NCBI GenBank assembly: GCA_916700875.1
Contig: CAKAKS010000067.1
Span: 30,632,933 to 30,696,932, forward strand
Source: Sebastes aleutianus
Lineage: Eukaryota > Chordata > Actinopteri > Perciformes > Sebastidae
DNA length: 64,000 nucleotides
Reading direction: 5' to 3'
Of the stretch, positions 46,856-59,578 are shown piece by piece. Under the pieces are notes generated by a model. That model did no database searches. It saw only the letters and a program-made list of their open reading frames with translations, and was not told the origin of the DNA. The translations under genes were made by a program, and so were the position numbers. Each line of letters starts with the position of its first letter. The stretch's first letter is position 1.

Positions 46856-48533
46856 ATGGCGCAGAAAGGAGTTCAGCTGGACCAGGAAGCAATCTCTTGT
46901 TCGATCTGTCTGGATCTACTGAAGGATCCGGTGACTACTTCCTGTGGACACAGCTACTGCATGAACTGTATTAAAAGCTTCTGGGATGGAGAGGATGAGA
47001 AGAAGATCTACAGCTGCCCTCAGTGTAGGCAGACCTTCACACCGAGGCCTGTCCTGCTGAAAAACACCATAATATCAGATTTAGTGGAGAAACTGAAGAA
47101 GACTTGACTCCAAGCTGCTCCTGCTGATCACTGCTATGCTGGACCTGAAGATGTGGCCTGTGATGTCTGCACTGGGAGGAAACTGAAAGCCTTCAAGTCC
47201 TGTCTGGCGTGTCTGGCCTCTTACTGTGAGAAACACCTCCAGCCTCATTATGACTCAGCTCCGTTCAAGAAACACAAGCTGGTGGAGCCCTCCAAGAAGC
47301 TCCAGGAGAACATCTGCTCTCGTCACGATGAGGTGATGAAGATTTTCTGTCGTACTGATCAGCAGTGTATCTGTTATCTCTGCTCTGTGGATGAACATAA
47401 AGGCCACGACACCGTCTCAGCTGCAGCAGAAAGGACCGAGAGGCAGAGAGAGCTGGAGGTGAGTCGACTCAACATCCAGCAGACGATCCAGGACAGAGAG
47501 AAAGATGTGAAGCTGCTCCAACAGGAGGTGGAGGCTGTCAATCGCTCTGCTGATAAAGCAGTGGAGGACAGTGAGAAGATCTTCACCGAGCTGATCCGTC
47601 TCATGGAGAGAAGAAGCTGTGATGTGAAGCAACAGGTCAGATCCCAGCAGAAAAGTGAAGTGAGTCGAGTCAAAGAGCTTCAGGAGAAGCTGGAGCAGGA
47701 GATCACTGAGCTGAAGAGGAGAGACGCTGAGCTGAAGCTGCTGTCACACACAGAGGATCACAATCAGTTTCTGCTCCACTATCCCTCACTGTCACCACTC
47801 AGTGAATCTACACACTCATCCAGCATCAATATCCGTCCTCTGAGCTACTTTGAGGACGTGACGGCGGCTGTGTCAGAAGTCAGAGATAAATTACAGGACG
47901 TTCTGAGAGAGAAATGGACAAACGTCTCACAGACAGTGACTGAAGTGGATGTTTTACTGTCACAACCAGAGCCCAAGACCAGAGCTGGATTCTTAAAATA
48001 TTCACAAGAAATCACACTGGATCCAAACACAGCATACACAAAGCTGTTATTATCTGAGGAGAACAGAAAAGCAACATTAAAAAGTCAACATCAGTCTTAT
48101 TCTAAACACCCAGACAGATTTACTAATTGTCATCAGGTCCTGAGTAGAGAGAGTCTGACTGGACGTTGTTACTGGGAGGTGGAGAGGAGAGGGAGAGGAG
48201 TTGATGTAGCAGTCACATACAACAGTATCAAGAGAGCAGGGGGGTCGAATGAATGAATGTTGGTTTGGATACAATGACAAATCTTGGGCGTTACGTTGTG
48301 ACAAAAACAGTTATATATTTTTGTACAACAATGTCCAAACCCCCGTCTCAGGTCCTCCGTCCTCCAGAATAGGAGTGTACCTGGATCACAGTGCAGGTAT
48401 TCTGTCCTTCTACAGCGTCTCTGAAACCATGACTCTCCTCCACAGAGTCCAGACCACATTCACTGAGCCTCTCTATGCTGGACTTTGGCTTTTATATGAT
48501 GATGTCACTGCTGAGTTGTGTAAACTGAAATAG
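46856..48533 (+). pseudogene. TRIM6: inactivated TRIM gene
   Basis: Full-length homology to the other copies with two lesions. A G-to-T change makes TGA at 47105-47107 where the others have GGA (KKTGLQ), just after the RING. A tandem 4-bp duplication of AATG near 48249-48256 (GAATGAATGAATG) shifts the frame in the SPRY. The remainder is intact: RING LDQEAISCSIC with CIKSFWDGEDEKK, B-boxes, coiled coil (private changes QQTIQDREK and MERRSCD) and SPRY patches TLKSQH, NCH, RCDKNSYIFLYNN and WLLYDDVTA. The low damage implies recent loss. A truncated RING-only product of about 83 residues is possible if translated. It may still donate sequence by conversion: its last SPRY patch is almost that of TRIM2. 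Confidence 0.93.
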
Positions 48534-49508
48534 ACAGAAGTCATTTAAGGGTTCAATTCTGTGTTTTAACTCTTAAACTTATCTGGTGTCCATCATTGTT
48601 GCTGCAGAGCAGATTTTTCTTTTCATGTCTTCACTGCACAGAGATCAGCTGTCAATCAAACATTACGGGCTCTACTTTGACCAAAGAACGTTTATTACCA
48701 ACAAGTGAAAGTCAATTGTTTGTTCCATTGCAACGTCAGCGGCCAGCAGCAGAGCTACGCTTCCGCCATTTTGGACTGAAAGCGACTACCGGACGCCAGT
48801 AAAACGTCCTATTGTCACGTTATATCAAAACGTCCGGTGTTGAACAATAAAATATGAATAAAAGAAGCGTTTTCAGTCCAAAATGGCGGCAGCGGCTGTT
48901 GTCAAAAAAGCAGCAGAGTTGCGTCTCTTTGCTTCTACACTCTTTGCTTTGACATCTTCTCATGAGTTGTTCTGTAAATGTGTGAGTGTCTTCAGGTGAC
49001 GCTCCTTCCTGTGTCTGTTTCACTGCTCATGATGATCTTTGTTCACCTGAACTGATATTTCTCTGCATGAAAATGTGAACTTCTCTGTGCTCTAAATGTT
49101 TGATGAATATTTGTATATATATATGTGTGTGTGTGTGTGTTGTTGTTTCTCTTCCACTGCACGGGTCTTAAAGGAAGGTCTAGTGATTTATTTCTTATCA
49201 TAGATATTCTGTTCTCACCACTTTTTGTAAAGATATCTAGAATCACATTTATTTGTTGGGCAGACTAAATGTTGTCGTCCAGATCGACGTACAAACGAGA
49301 TACTGAGATGTTTAATGAAACTGTAATTATCATGATCATAATCAATAAGGAAATCATTATTCTCTGTTACATCGCTGAGATTCTGCTCAAACAAACTGAC
49401 TGTGTGGATGAAAATGAATCTGTACGTGAAATCATTGTAACAAGAGTCATTTAACAGACTTTACTGATGGGATGTGTGAACAAACTGAAGGTTTCTATAA
49501 TCAATAAA
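48534..49508 (+). other. TRIM6 3' region
   Basis: Common 3' sequence with the fold-back segment shortened by a small deletion (about 48810), TA/GT repeat near 49113-49140 and AATAAA at 49503-49508. Confidence 0.55.
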
Positions 49509-50404
49509 CAAGAATGAACTAAGTCTTTTCTTCCTGTCTTTTTTCCAGGGTATCATACAAAGCTGATGGAGGAAATGTGACTATGAGAGAATAACTGAGG
49601 CAGTTTTCCTCCTGAAACACCACAAAGTCCAGTGTTCATGTTTAGAGTCAGTCTCTGTTCAAAAAAAAAACGAAAACAAAAGTTTAAAACTAAAAGGTAA
49701 CATAACTTATTTCCAGGCCGGCTCAAAACTTTGATAACAACAAAAAACATTGAAGGAAAGTTGTGACATGAGGATTTTGTTATCATAGTTATTGAACACA
49801 ATCACAAGTTCATATATTGAATACAAATTCCAACTTCTTTCCCCACATACTGATAAAAGAACGGTCTTTTTTTCCACTTCAGCTCGTATTATTCCTCTGA
49901 CGATACGCTCAACACTTGTTTCTACACCGTGTTCAGAAAGTTTTATTTCCACTGGGCTTGTTGTCTCCTCTGTATAACCACAGCTGTGGTGCTTTGGTGA
50001 TTCTCTGAGCAACCTGGAGAGCACACAAACGGGACTATTGTTTGTTCTTTATTCAAACAGTATTATGCAGATTTAAACACAATTGTTGTGGATTTATGGC
50101 TTTTTAAACTGTTTTGGATACATGAATGAAACCTTCTTGCCACATGGACTCTACATCTCTTTCTTTAGATATTTACATCTCTTTCTTTATGTGCATTTAT
50201 TTTGTTTTGTTGTAATACATGAGATTGATTTAAAGTGTGTATTCATCAAATCTCTTGGATTTTGGTTGAAAATGCATTACAAGAGCCACAATGAGGTGGA
50301 TCACCAGACGGCACTGAATACTTCCAGAGTGAAGACAGGTGGAGCTACAGCTGACACAGATGACGGCCTGATTACTGCAGGATGCAATCATCCAATAGGA
50401 TGCT

Positions 50405-50447
<43 letters not shown>

Positions 50448-50959
50448 TGGCAAAGCTGTATATAAAGTTGTTTCTGACACTCGCTTCTGTTTGACGTTGG
50501 TGTCGGCAGAGATGCTGGTTTCTGATTCAGTTTAACACTCTTTGACTAAAGACAACAACATAGAAAGAGTCAAGTCTATGTAGTGTTCTCCTTTTCCAGT
50601 TTGTTCAGAGCTCCAAAGCCTCAAACACATATCTGTTGGGGTGGAAGTGCTTCTTCATTTCATTATCTGAGCAAACTAAAGAACAAGAGACCATGCTTAA
50701 AATGCTGTTGGATAACTGGAAGTTTGGGGAATTTCTTCCTACTGCTTTTTCTTTTTAACAAATCTACAATAATAGTGAGAATCCTGTAGTTCAGTGGTTC
50801 TCAACCTTTTTTGGGCTAACGCCCCCCTATCCATTATCCAGGTCCCTTACCGCCCCCCATCAAATAAAATGTAGGCTAATTGTCTTCCTAAATATTAATG
50901 TTCATTATTATTATTATTATTATTATTATATAGATTATTATTTATTCATATTCTCATTA

Positions 50960-50995
<36 letters not shown>

Positions 50996-52060
50996 AATTA
51001 TTTATTCATATTCTCATATTTTTTATTATTATTATTGTGTTATATCATTAAAAAAGCATGTGAATGGAATATATATTTATGAGTTTTGTAACAGTTATAA
51101 ATTTGACATTCAGACTTTAATTAGGTATCACAAACATACTTACTAACTTTGAGACCTTCAGAAAAGGGCGGATTTCTAAACCAAATCGGGAGGTCTGGGG
51201 GTCCGTCCCCCAGAAAAATTAGCGTTTCATAGACTTTGTTTCCTGCATTCTGGAGACTTTAAAAAGAGTGAAAATAACAAAATAATAACTTCACTGCAAC
51301 AGCATTTTATGTTAAACTTTTAATTTGACCTTTAACTCCCAGGAAAGAAAACTGAATAATTGGCCCCTCTGGTGTGAACTTGGATGTTGTAAAAGTGTCA
51401 GACTGTCAGATGTGTGGATGGAGGGAGTTCCAGAGCCTAGGAGCAGCAGCCTGCAGCTGAATGCCCTAGCACCCATGGGTGCTGAGATGTGAGGTGGGGG
51501 TGGTCAGAAGACCAGCTGAGGATGAGTGCAGGGAACGGGCTTCTCTCACTCACCGAAGGTCCTTTCAGACACAACGTGACGACGCCACCACTGACCTCTG
51601 AAACACGTTATTTCTAACTGCGACGGCTTTTCACTGCACTGAACAAAGCTCAACTTCAGGCGCTGCTCGCTGTGGCGAGCTCAGCTTAAACATGAGCTCA
51701 AACTGAGCTGTGTCGTCAGCATAGACTGCTCTCTTCCCCTGAGAAACGACAGTTGGTGTAGCTCTGTTGTCGTCCGGGTGGAAACAATAGGGATTATACA
51801 CACTGTTCAGTTCCAGAAACAGGTAAAGATAACGAAAAGAAGAAAAAAAAAGTCTGAATTTGACATAAATCGGGAGAAATACGGGAGAATTGTGACTCCG
51901 GGAGGAAACCGGGAGAAAGCAATGAAAAACGTGAGTCTCCCGGGAAAAACGTGAGGGTTGTGTGTGGCTGGTTGCTCGACGCTAAGTTGTGTTCTCAGGA
52001 AGTCCGACAGCGGAACATCCCTCTTGTAAATGTGTAACCACAGCGATAACAGGCCGTTCA
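49509..52060. other. Spacer after TRIM6
   Basis: Unit-B spacer: conserved segment about 49680-49970, shortest (GT)n array 50407-50446, hAT-like left end at 50792, ATT arrays 50905-51030 and CTCCCGG-type remnants near 51870-51950. No gene supported. Confidence 0.55.
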
Positions 52061-52845
52061 CCTAGTGTCCTCGGGAGAAATTCATGCTTTCAAGAGGAAG
52101 AAACTCTTAATTTCCTCCACGGGTAATACCAAGGAAGAGAGCGTTCATTTTCCTGACTTGTCACAGTAAACACCTTGATGGTGAAAGTTTCTAGAGATGA
52201 TCCTCTGACGTCCCGTTCCAGTGAAGGCAGCATGTGGAGCAGATACAGAAAGCTGACAGAAACACTTTTTACTCAAAATTATATTCTGGATTTAACCTGT
52301 TTTCTACACAATCATTTGAAGGACTTTATCATAAAAGTAAAAACTATTTGGGGATTTCATTTCTTCAACAGCAGTGATTCATTTTTTATTCTTCATCTGC
52401 TGTATCAGCATCATCAAACAGTATTTCAGGAAAAAAGAAGAGCCAATTTTGAAAACTGAGGAGCTGTCTCCAAACCCAGAGGTACCAAGAAGAGTTTACC
52501 TCCTAAAAGCTTATGGCTCCGGTGTTTTTACCTGAGAAATGATCTCTATATTATAAACAAACCACATGTATCTCTCTCTAACCGCTCCTCTTCCTGGAAT
52601 GAAGCAGAGCCTGAAAACTCCTCCCTCCTCTTCCTGCTCTCAAACACAGACAGCTCCACTCGTCCATTTATTTCCTTGTTCCCTCCCCTTCAGATCTACA
52701 GTTTGAAGGAGGGTGTAACCAACATGGTGAGAGCTGACAGGCCCTATTCACTGCACAAACACATGCTGTTTAGATCAGAGCTCAAACTAGTTTGACTTCT
52801 CAGGAAGTGAGACACAGACGGGTGTCGTTGCTACTGAGAGGTGAA
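52061..52845 (+). promoter_or_regulatory. TRIM7 promoter and leader, type B
   Basis: TATAAA at 52552-52557, TTCCTGGAA at 52591-52599, acceptor-like CCCCTTCAG, upstream ATG at 52724 with GTGAGA, possible 77-nt intron 52727-52803. The last part switches from the B-type to the A-type sequence (TCGTTGCTACTGAGAGG), as in TRIM1, 4 and 6, just before the start codon. Confidence 0.5.
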
Positions 52846-54519
52846 ATGGCGCAGAAAGGAGTTCAGCTGGACCACGAAAGGTTCTCTTGTTCCATCTGTC
52901 TGGATCTACTGAAGGATCCGGTGACTACTTCCTGTGGACACAGCTACTGCATGAACTGTATTAACAGATTCTGGGTTGGAGAGGATGAGAAGAAGATCTA
53001 CAGCTGCCCTCAGTGTAGGCAGACCTTCACACCGAGGCCTGTCCTGCTGAAAAGCACCATGTTAGCAGATTTAGTGGAGGAACGGAAGAAGACTGGATTC
53101 CAAGCTGCTCCTGCTGATCACTGCTATGCTGGACCTGAAGATGTGGCCTGTGATTTCTGCACTGGGAGGAAACTGAAAGCCTTCAAGTCCTGTCTGGTGT
53201 GTCTGGCCTCTTACTGTGAGAAACACCTCCAGCCTCATTATGACTCAGCTCCGTTCAAGAAACACAAGCTGGTGGAGCCCTCCAAGAAGCTCCAGGAGAA
53301 CATCTGCTCTCGTCACGATGAGGTGATGAAGATTTTCTGTCGTACTGATCAGCAGTGTATCTGTTATCTCTGCTTAATGGATGAACATAAAGGCCACGAC
53401 ACCGTCTCAGCTGCAGCAGAAAGGACCGAGAGGCAGAGAGAGCTGGAGGTGAGTCGACTCAACATCCAGCAGAGGATCCAGGACAGAGAGAAAGATGTGA
53501 AGCTGCTCCAACAGGAGGTGGAGGCTGTCAATCGCTCTGCTGATAAAGCAGTGGAGGACAGTGAGAAGATCTTCACCGAGCTGATCCGTCTCATGGAGAA
53601 AAGAAGCTGTGATGTGAAGCAGCAGGTCAGATCCCAGCAGAAAAGTGAAGTGAGTCGAGTCAAAGAGCTTCAGGAGAAGCTGGAGCAGGAGATCACTGAG
53701 CTGAAGAGGAGAGACGCTGAGCTGAAGCTGCTGTCACACACAGAGGATCACGACCAGTTTCTACTCAACTACCCCTCACTGTCACCACTCAGTGAATCTA
53801 CCCACTCATCCAGCATCAATATCCGTCCTCTGAGCTACTTTGAGGACGTGACGGCGGCTGTGTCAGAAGTCAGAGATAAACTACAGGACGTTCTGAGAGA
53901 GAAATGGACAAACGTCTCACAGACAGTGACTGAAGTGGATGTTTTACTGCCACAACCAGAGCCCAAGACCAGAGCTGGATTCTTACAATATTCACGAGAA
54001 ATCACACTGGATCCAAACACAGCACACACACAGTTGTTATTATCTGACGGGAACAGAAAAGCAACATCAATGATAGAAGAACAGTCTTATCCTAGTCACC
54101 CAGACAGATTCACTAGATGTTATCAGGTCCTGAGTAGAGAGAGTCTGACTGGACGTTGTTACTGGGAGGTGGAGTGGAGAGGGGGAGGAGTTTATGTAGC
54201 AGTCGCATACAAGAGGTTCAGGAGAGCAGAGGTGGGGGGTGAATGTTTGTTTGGACGGAATGACAAATCTTGGGCGTTACGTTGTGACCAAAACAGTTAT
54301 AGATTTTTGTACAACAACGTCAGTACTCCCGTCTCAGGTCCTCGGTCCTCCAGAGTAGGAGTGTACCTGGATCACAGTGCAGGTATTCTGTCCTTCTACA
54401 GCGTCTCTGAAACCATGACTCTCCTCCACAGAGTCCAGACCACATTCACTGAGCCTCTCTATGCTGGACTTGGGCTTCCTTGTTGGGATACCACTGCTGA
54501 GTTGTGTAAACTGAAATAG
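52846..54519 (+). CDS. TRIM7: fish TRIM E3 ubiquitin ligase
   Basis: 557 residues from MAQKGVQ in one exon. Its RING is a visible mosaic: LDHERFSCSIC as in TRIM3/5, then CINRFWVGEDEKK as in TRIM4, then VLLKSTMLADLVEERKKTGF (VLLK as in TRIM6, STMLADL as in TRIM2). B-box 1 has ACDFCTGRK as in TRIM5. Zinc ligands are complete. SPRY patches: TSMIEE, RCY, EVGGECLFGRN, RCDQNSYRFLYNN and GLPCWDTTA, with private YKRFRRAE and NNVSTPVSG. It is the copy nearest csnk1g1 and may mark the ancestral end of the array. Function inferred from family. The label is positional and not mammalian TRIM7. Confidence 0.93.
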   Translation: MAQKGVQLDHERFSCSICLDLLKDPVTTSCGHSYCMNCINRFWVGEDEKKIYSCPQCRQTFTPRPVLLKSTMLADLVEERKKTGFQAAPADHCYAGPEDVACDFCTGRKLKAFKSCLVCLASYCEKHLQPHYDSAPFKKHKLVEPSKKLQENICSRHDEVMKIFCRTDQQCICYLCLMDEHKGHDTVSAAAERTERQRELEVSRLNIQQRIQDREKDVKLLQQEVEAVNRSADKAVEDSEKIFTELIRLMEKRSCDVKQQVRSQQKSEVSRVKELQEKLEQEITELKRRDAELKLLSHTEDHDQFLLNYPSLSPLSESTHSSSINIRPLSYFEDVTAAVSEVRDKLQDVLREKWTNVSQTVTEVDVLLPQPEPKTRAGFLQYSREITLDPNTAHTQLLLSDGNRKATSMIEEQSYPSHPDRFTRCYQVLSRESLTGRCYWEVEWRGGGVYVAVAYKRFRRAEVGGECLFGRNDKSWALRCDQNSYRFLYNNVSTPVSGPRSSRVGVYLDHSAGILSFYSVSETMTLLHRVQTTFTEPLYAGLGLPCWDTTAELCKLK

Positions 54520-55144
54520 ACAGAAGTCATTTAAGGGTTCAATTCTGTGTTTTAACTCTTAAACTTATCTGGTGTCCATCATTGTTGCTGCAGAGCTGAT
54601 TTTTCTTTTCACGTCTTCACTGCACAGAGATCAGCTGTCAATCAAACATTACGGGCTCTACTTTGACCAAAGAACGTTTATTACCAAGAAGTGAAAGTCA
54701 ATTGTTTGTTCCATTGTAACGTCAGCGCCCAGCAGCAGAGCTACGCTTCCGCCATTTTGGACTGAAAGCGACTACCGGACGCCAGTAAAACGTCCGCCTA
54801 CAAAGTGACGTACAAAAGTAAAACTAAATTATTTCTATTCTATTGTCACATTCTACCAAAACGGCCGGTGTTGAACAATAAAATATGAATATAAGAAGCG
54901 TTTTCAGTCCAAAATGGCAGCGGTGGCTGTTGTCAAAAAAGCAGCAGAGTTGCGTCTCTTTGCTTCTACACTCTTTGCTTTGACATCTTCTCATGAGTTG
55001 TTCTGTAAATGTGTGAGTGTCTTCAGGTGGCGCTCCTTCCTGTGTCTGTTTCACTGCTCATGATGATCTTTGTTCACCTGAACTGATATTTCTCTGCATG
55101 AAAATGTAAACTTCTCTGTGCTCTAAATGTTTGATGAATATTTG

Positions 55145-55175
<31 letters not shown>

Positions 55176-55543
55176 TGTTGTTTCTCTTCCACTGCACGGG
55201 TCTTAAAGGAAGGTCTAGTGATTTATTTCTTATCATAGATATTCTGTTCTCACCACTTTTTGTAAAGATATCTAGAATCACATTTATTTGTTGGGCAGAC
55301 TAAATGTTGTCGTCCAGATCGACGTACAAACGAGATACTAAGATGTTTAATGAAACTGTAATTATCATGATCGTAATCAATAAGGAAATCATTATTCTCT
55401 GTTACATCGCTGAGATTCTGCTCAAACAAACTGATTGTGTGGATGAAAATGAATCTGTACGTGAAATCATTGTAACAAGAGTCATTTAACAGACTTTACT
55501 GATGGGATGTGTGAACAAACTGAAGGTTTCTATAATCAATAAA
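54520..55543 (+). other. TRIM7 3' region
   Basis: Common 3' region with fold-back segment (about 54747-54917), TA/GT repeat near 55145-55174 and AATAAA at 55538-55543. Confidence 0.55.
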
Positions 55544-55583
55544 CAAGAATGAACTAAGTCTTTTCTTCCTGTCTTTTTTCCAG

Positions 55584-55666
55584 GGTATCATACAAAGCTC
55601 CAGGCTGCTTTGGATCAGGATGACGTCCTGAAATTGAACCGTTTTGTCACAAATGCTTCAAAGTAG
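55584..55666 (+). other. Exon-like segment of unknown gene, copy 3
   Basis: Acceptor TGTCTTTTTTCCAG, then the 26-codon frame ending in TAG (LKLNRFVTNASK). This is the copy beside the authentic csnk1g1 and is probably nearest the original arrangement. Confidence 0.3.
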
Positions 55667-56255
55667 ATTGTTAAATATGTGAAAAAAATGATTATAAAGC
55701 CATTTAAATATTTCAGGACAGTTTAGTTTGATAACTCCCTGTTGTCAGTCAGCTGTTTGTAACCAGTCAAAGAACAGAGTTTGTCGTGAAATCACACTGG
55801 ATCCAAACTTATTTGGTGTTCATGGTATTCAACCTCCAAATCACTATTCCAATGCATAGTCTGTTTATTTTTTTCTCAGAATCATCTTGTAATGTACCGC
55901 TTAGCTGTAAAATAAAAAATGTTTGTGACCCGGCAGTCATGTTGAGATCTGTTGAGGAAATACCAAGCACCGCCCACCAGCCGGAGCACAGCCAATAGGA
56001 ACGCTCTCTCCCTCTGAAATGACCTGTGATTGGCCAAAGTCTCCCGTCACGGGCTAGATGTTTTAAAGCCTGAAAACAGAGCCATGAGGAGGAGCAGAAG
56101 TCTAGTTTTCTCTCAGAACACTTGAATTATAATATGCTGAAAGGTTATTACGGGATTTTTGTGATGATGATGATACAAAAAAACGTGTTGCCTACTGAAG
56201 CCCTCAAACACTGGAAAATATTGTTGATGAAAAAACCCTTAAATAAAGATCAGCT
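55667..56255. mobile_element. csnk1g1-side spacer with MITE-like repeat
   Basis: About 55860-56165 is the repeat described at 19300-19620, facing an inverted partner at 57735-58130. The remainder has no supported feature. Confidence 0.5.
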
Positions 56256-57524
<1,269 letters not shown>

Positions 57525-57579
57525 TCATTTGTGTCTCTGGAGAGCTTTCCTCTTCCTCCTCTTGAAGAAACAGCAGCAC
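57525..57579 (-). CDS. csnk1g1: csnk1g1 terminal coding exon
   Basis: Acceptor TGTGTTGCAG, then one base completing a Lys codon and CCCFFKRRKRKALQRHK stop. The CCC cluster followed by basic residues is the palmitoylation/membrane-anchoring tail of casein kinase 1 gamma, a plasma-membrane Ser/Thr kinase that phosphorylates targets such as LRP6 in Wnt signalling. The exon is 55 nt and phase-compatible with the exon ending at 58605. Confidence 0.93.
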
Positions 57580-57734
57580 CTGCAACACACAAAGCATCAT
57601 TAACAGACATGAAATCAATTGGGATATGAGAGAGTGATCATTTTTCATTTTTCATTAAAGAAACACAGTAAAATGATTATGGTTTGATTTTTGCGGGGAC
57701 CAAACAGAGATGTTTTCTTAAAGCGGCAGTAGGC

Positions 57735-58130
57735 AGTATATTTTTGTTGTCATCATTGGGCAAAAATTGCATAATAACCTTTCAGCATATTGTAATTCAA
57801 GTGTTCTGAGAGACTTCTGCACCTCCTCATGGCTCTGTTTTCAGGCTTTAGAAAATCTGACCCGTGACGGGAGACTTTGGCCAATCACAGGTCACTTCAG
57901 AGAGAGAGAGCGTTCCTATTGGCTGTTCATTCAACAGAGGCAGCTGTCAATCACGAATCACAAACTCCAATCAGACGGTCAAACTAGGCAGCGCTGATCA
58001 AATATGAATCAATATTCTGTTACTGTGATGCCTATTTCTCTCCTCAAATGTTTTCAGAATCATCTTGTAGTGTACTGTTTAGCTGGAAAATGAAAAAGTT
58101 TGTGACCCGGCAGCCACGTTGAGATCATTT
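57735..58130. mobile_element. MITE-like repeat, inverted partner
   Basis: Counterpart of 21385-21775, in the last csnk1g1 intron. It is followed to 58370 by a truncated piece of the GGGCTGTCAA-type transposon; sequence equivalent to about 22012-23049 is missing here. Confidence 0.5.
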
Positions 58131-58516
58131 CTCATTTTACTTACTCATTGGAAATCAATTAACAACACAAAACAATGACACATATTGTCCAGAAACCCTC
58201 ACAGGTACTGCATTTAGCATGAAAAACAGACTAAAATCATAACATGGCAAACAAAAAACAGCTGTCAGTGTGTCAGTGTGCTGACTTGACTATGACTTGT
58301 CCCAAACTGCATGTGATTATCATAAAGTGGGCATGTCTGTAAAGGGGAGACTCGTGGGTACCCACAGAAGGTGGGGAGAGCCTTGTTTCTAGTGACAGCC
58401 CATCAGGCGTCCAATACTGGGAAGCGGCGCGTCCCCTCGTGATATAAAAACGCCCCTGTGGATATTTTTGCTGTTAACGGTTAAAAGAAGAGTTGCAGGT
58501 GTTGGCGTCCTCTTTA

Positions 58517-58518
<2 letters not shown>

Positions 58519-58598
<80 letters not shown>
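58519..58598. repeat. (GT)n microsatellite beside csnk1g1 exon
   Basis: About 40 GT units ending about 7 bp from the donor of the 58605-58711 exon. Confidence 0.95.
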
Positions 58599-58600
<2 letters not shown>

Positions 58601-58604
58601 TTAC

Positions 58605-58711
58605 TTGGTATCATCAGCCACCTCTACCTCTGCATTGGCTGTGATTGGTGCGTTGGAGTGTCCTGCAGTGGGGTCGTCTGTATTCAGCTCCCCATTGGTT
58701 GAACTCATCAC
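58605..58711 (-). CDS. csnk1g1: csnk1g1 penultimate coding exon
   Basis: A 107-nt exon with acceptor CCACCTCCAG-type (CTCACCTCCAG) and donor GTAAGG. It begins VMSSTNGELNTDDPTAGHSN and ends VEVADDT plus AA of a split Lys codon completed in the terminal exon. The NGELNTDDPTAG and SNAPITA motifs are characteristic of CK1 gamma C-termini. One synonymous change separates it from the duplicate at 23280-23386. Confidence 0.94.
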
Positions 58712-59071
58712 CTGGAGGTGAGAAATGGGGGAGGGATGAGTACAGGCGTGCCAACGTCCGATATTGGTGGGACAACAATTAAAAAAGACTTGCATTACGT
58801 CCACACTAAGGCAGATAAATCTGAAAACTTATGTGAAAAATGCACCAAAACAACTGAGAGGCAGATAAAAGTCTCTTCTTGTGAGAGCCCAGTTACTGTG
58901 CTGAGTCTCAGCTAGTTAAACGTCCATCTGCGTCCTGCTCTCCATCCTCACAGAGGAGAAGACTGTTTTCAAATGTAGCCAGCTTAATGTGGACGTGGTC
59001 TTAAAAATAGTCCATAAGAGCTGTGACCTCCGGGGAAGCCTCACACCTCCACAGATACAGCCATTGTCAAC

Positions 59072-59578
59072 ATTCATTTTGCTGCCATGCAAAATAGCGA
59101 CACCTCTGCGTCATGACTTAAAACAAAAAGCAACGACGACTTTGTGGCATTGAAACTGTTTAACTTCACTCTTTAACAGCAGCCGCTCTGACATCATTCA
59201 TATGCTAGTACAGTCCTGCTGCACCTGTTTTTAGTTCCTTTACACATTTCACCTATTTTCCTTTTTCTTTTGAATATTTCCCATCCCTTCAGTGCGCCTG
59301 TCATGCCTGAAATGTGTTTTTCTTTTACGCCAAAGCTCACGATTTATGTGCTCACACTGTACGGTCCGATCGTCAGCCACGACCTGAGTGCATCACACTG
59401 TACGTGTAAAATAGATCTTGGATCATCTGTGCCATCCTGTCTGCTGAAACGTCTAAAAAAAAAGAGGCAGCGGCGTAACGTTATATGGACTCGCAGGTGG
59501 CGGGGACTGCACGACTGACTCTAAAATGAGGTGTGCGGCTCAAAATTCGGACCAGAGGCGGGCTGAAATTGTACAGTG
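59072..59578. other. csnk1g1 intron, no feature seen
   Basis: Intronic sequence beyond the duplication breakpoint (about 59070). Nothing further could be supported. Confidence 0.5.
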
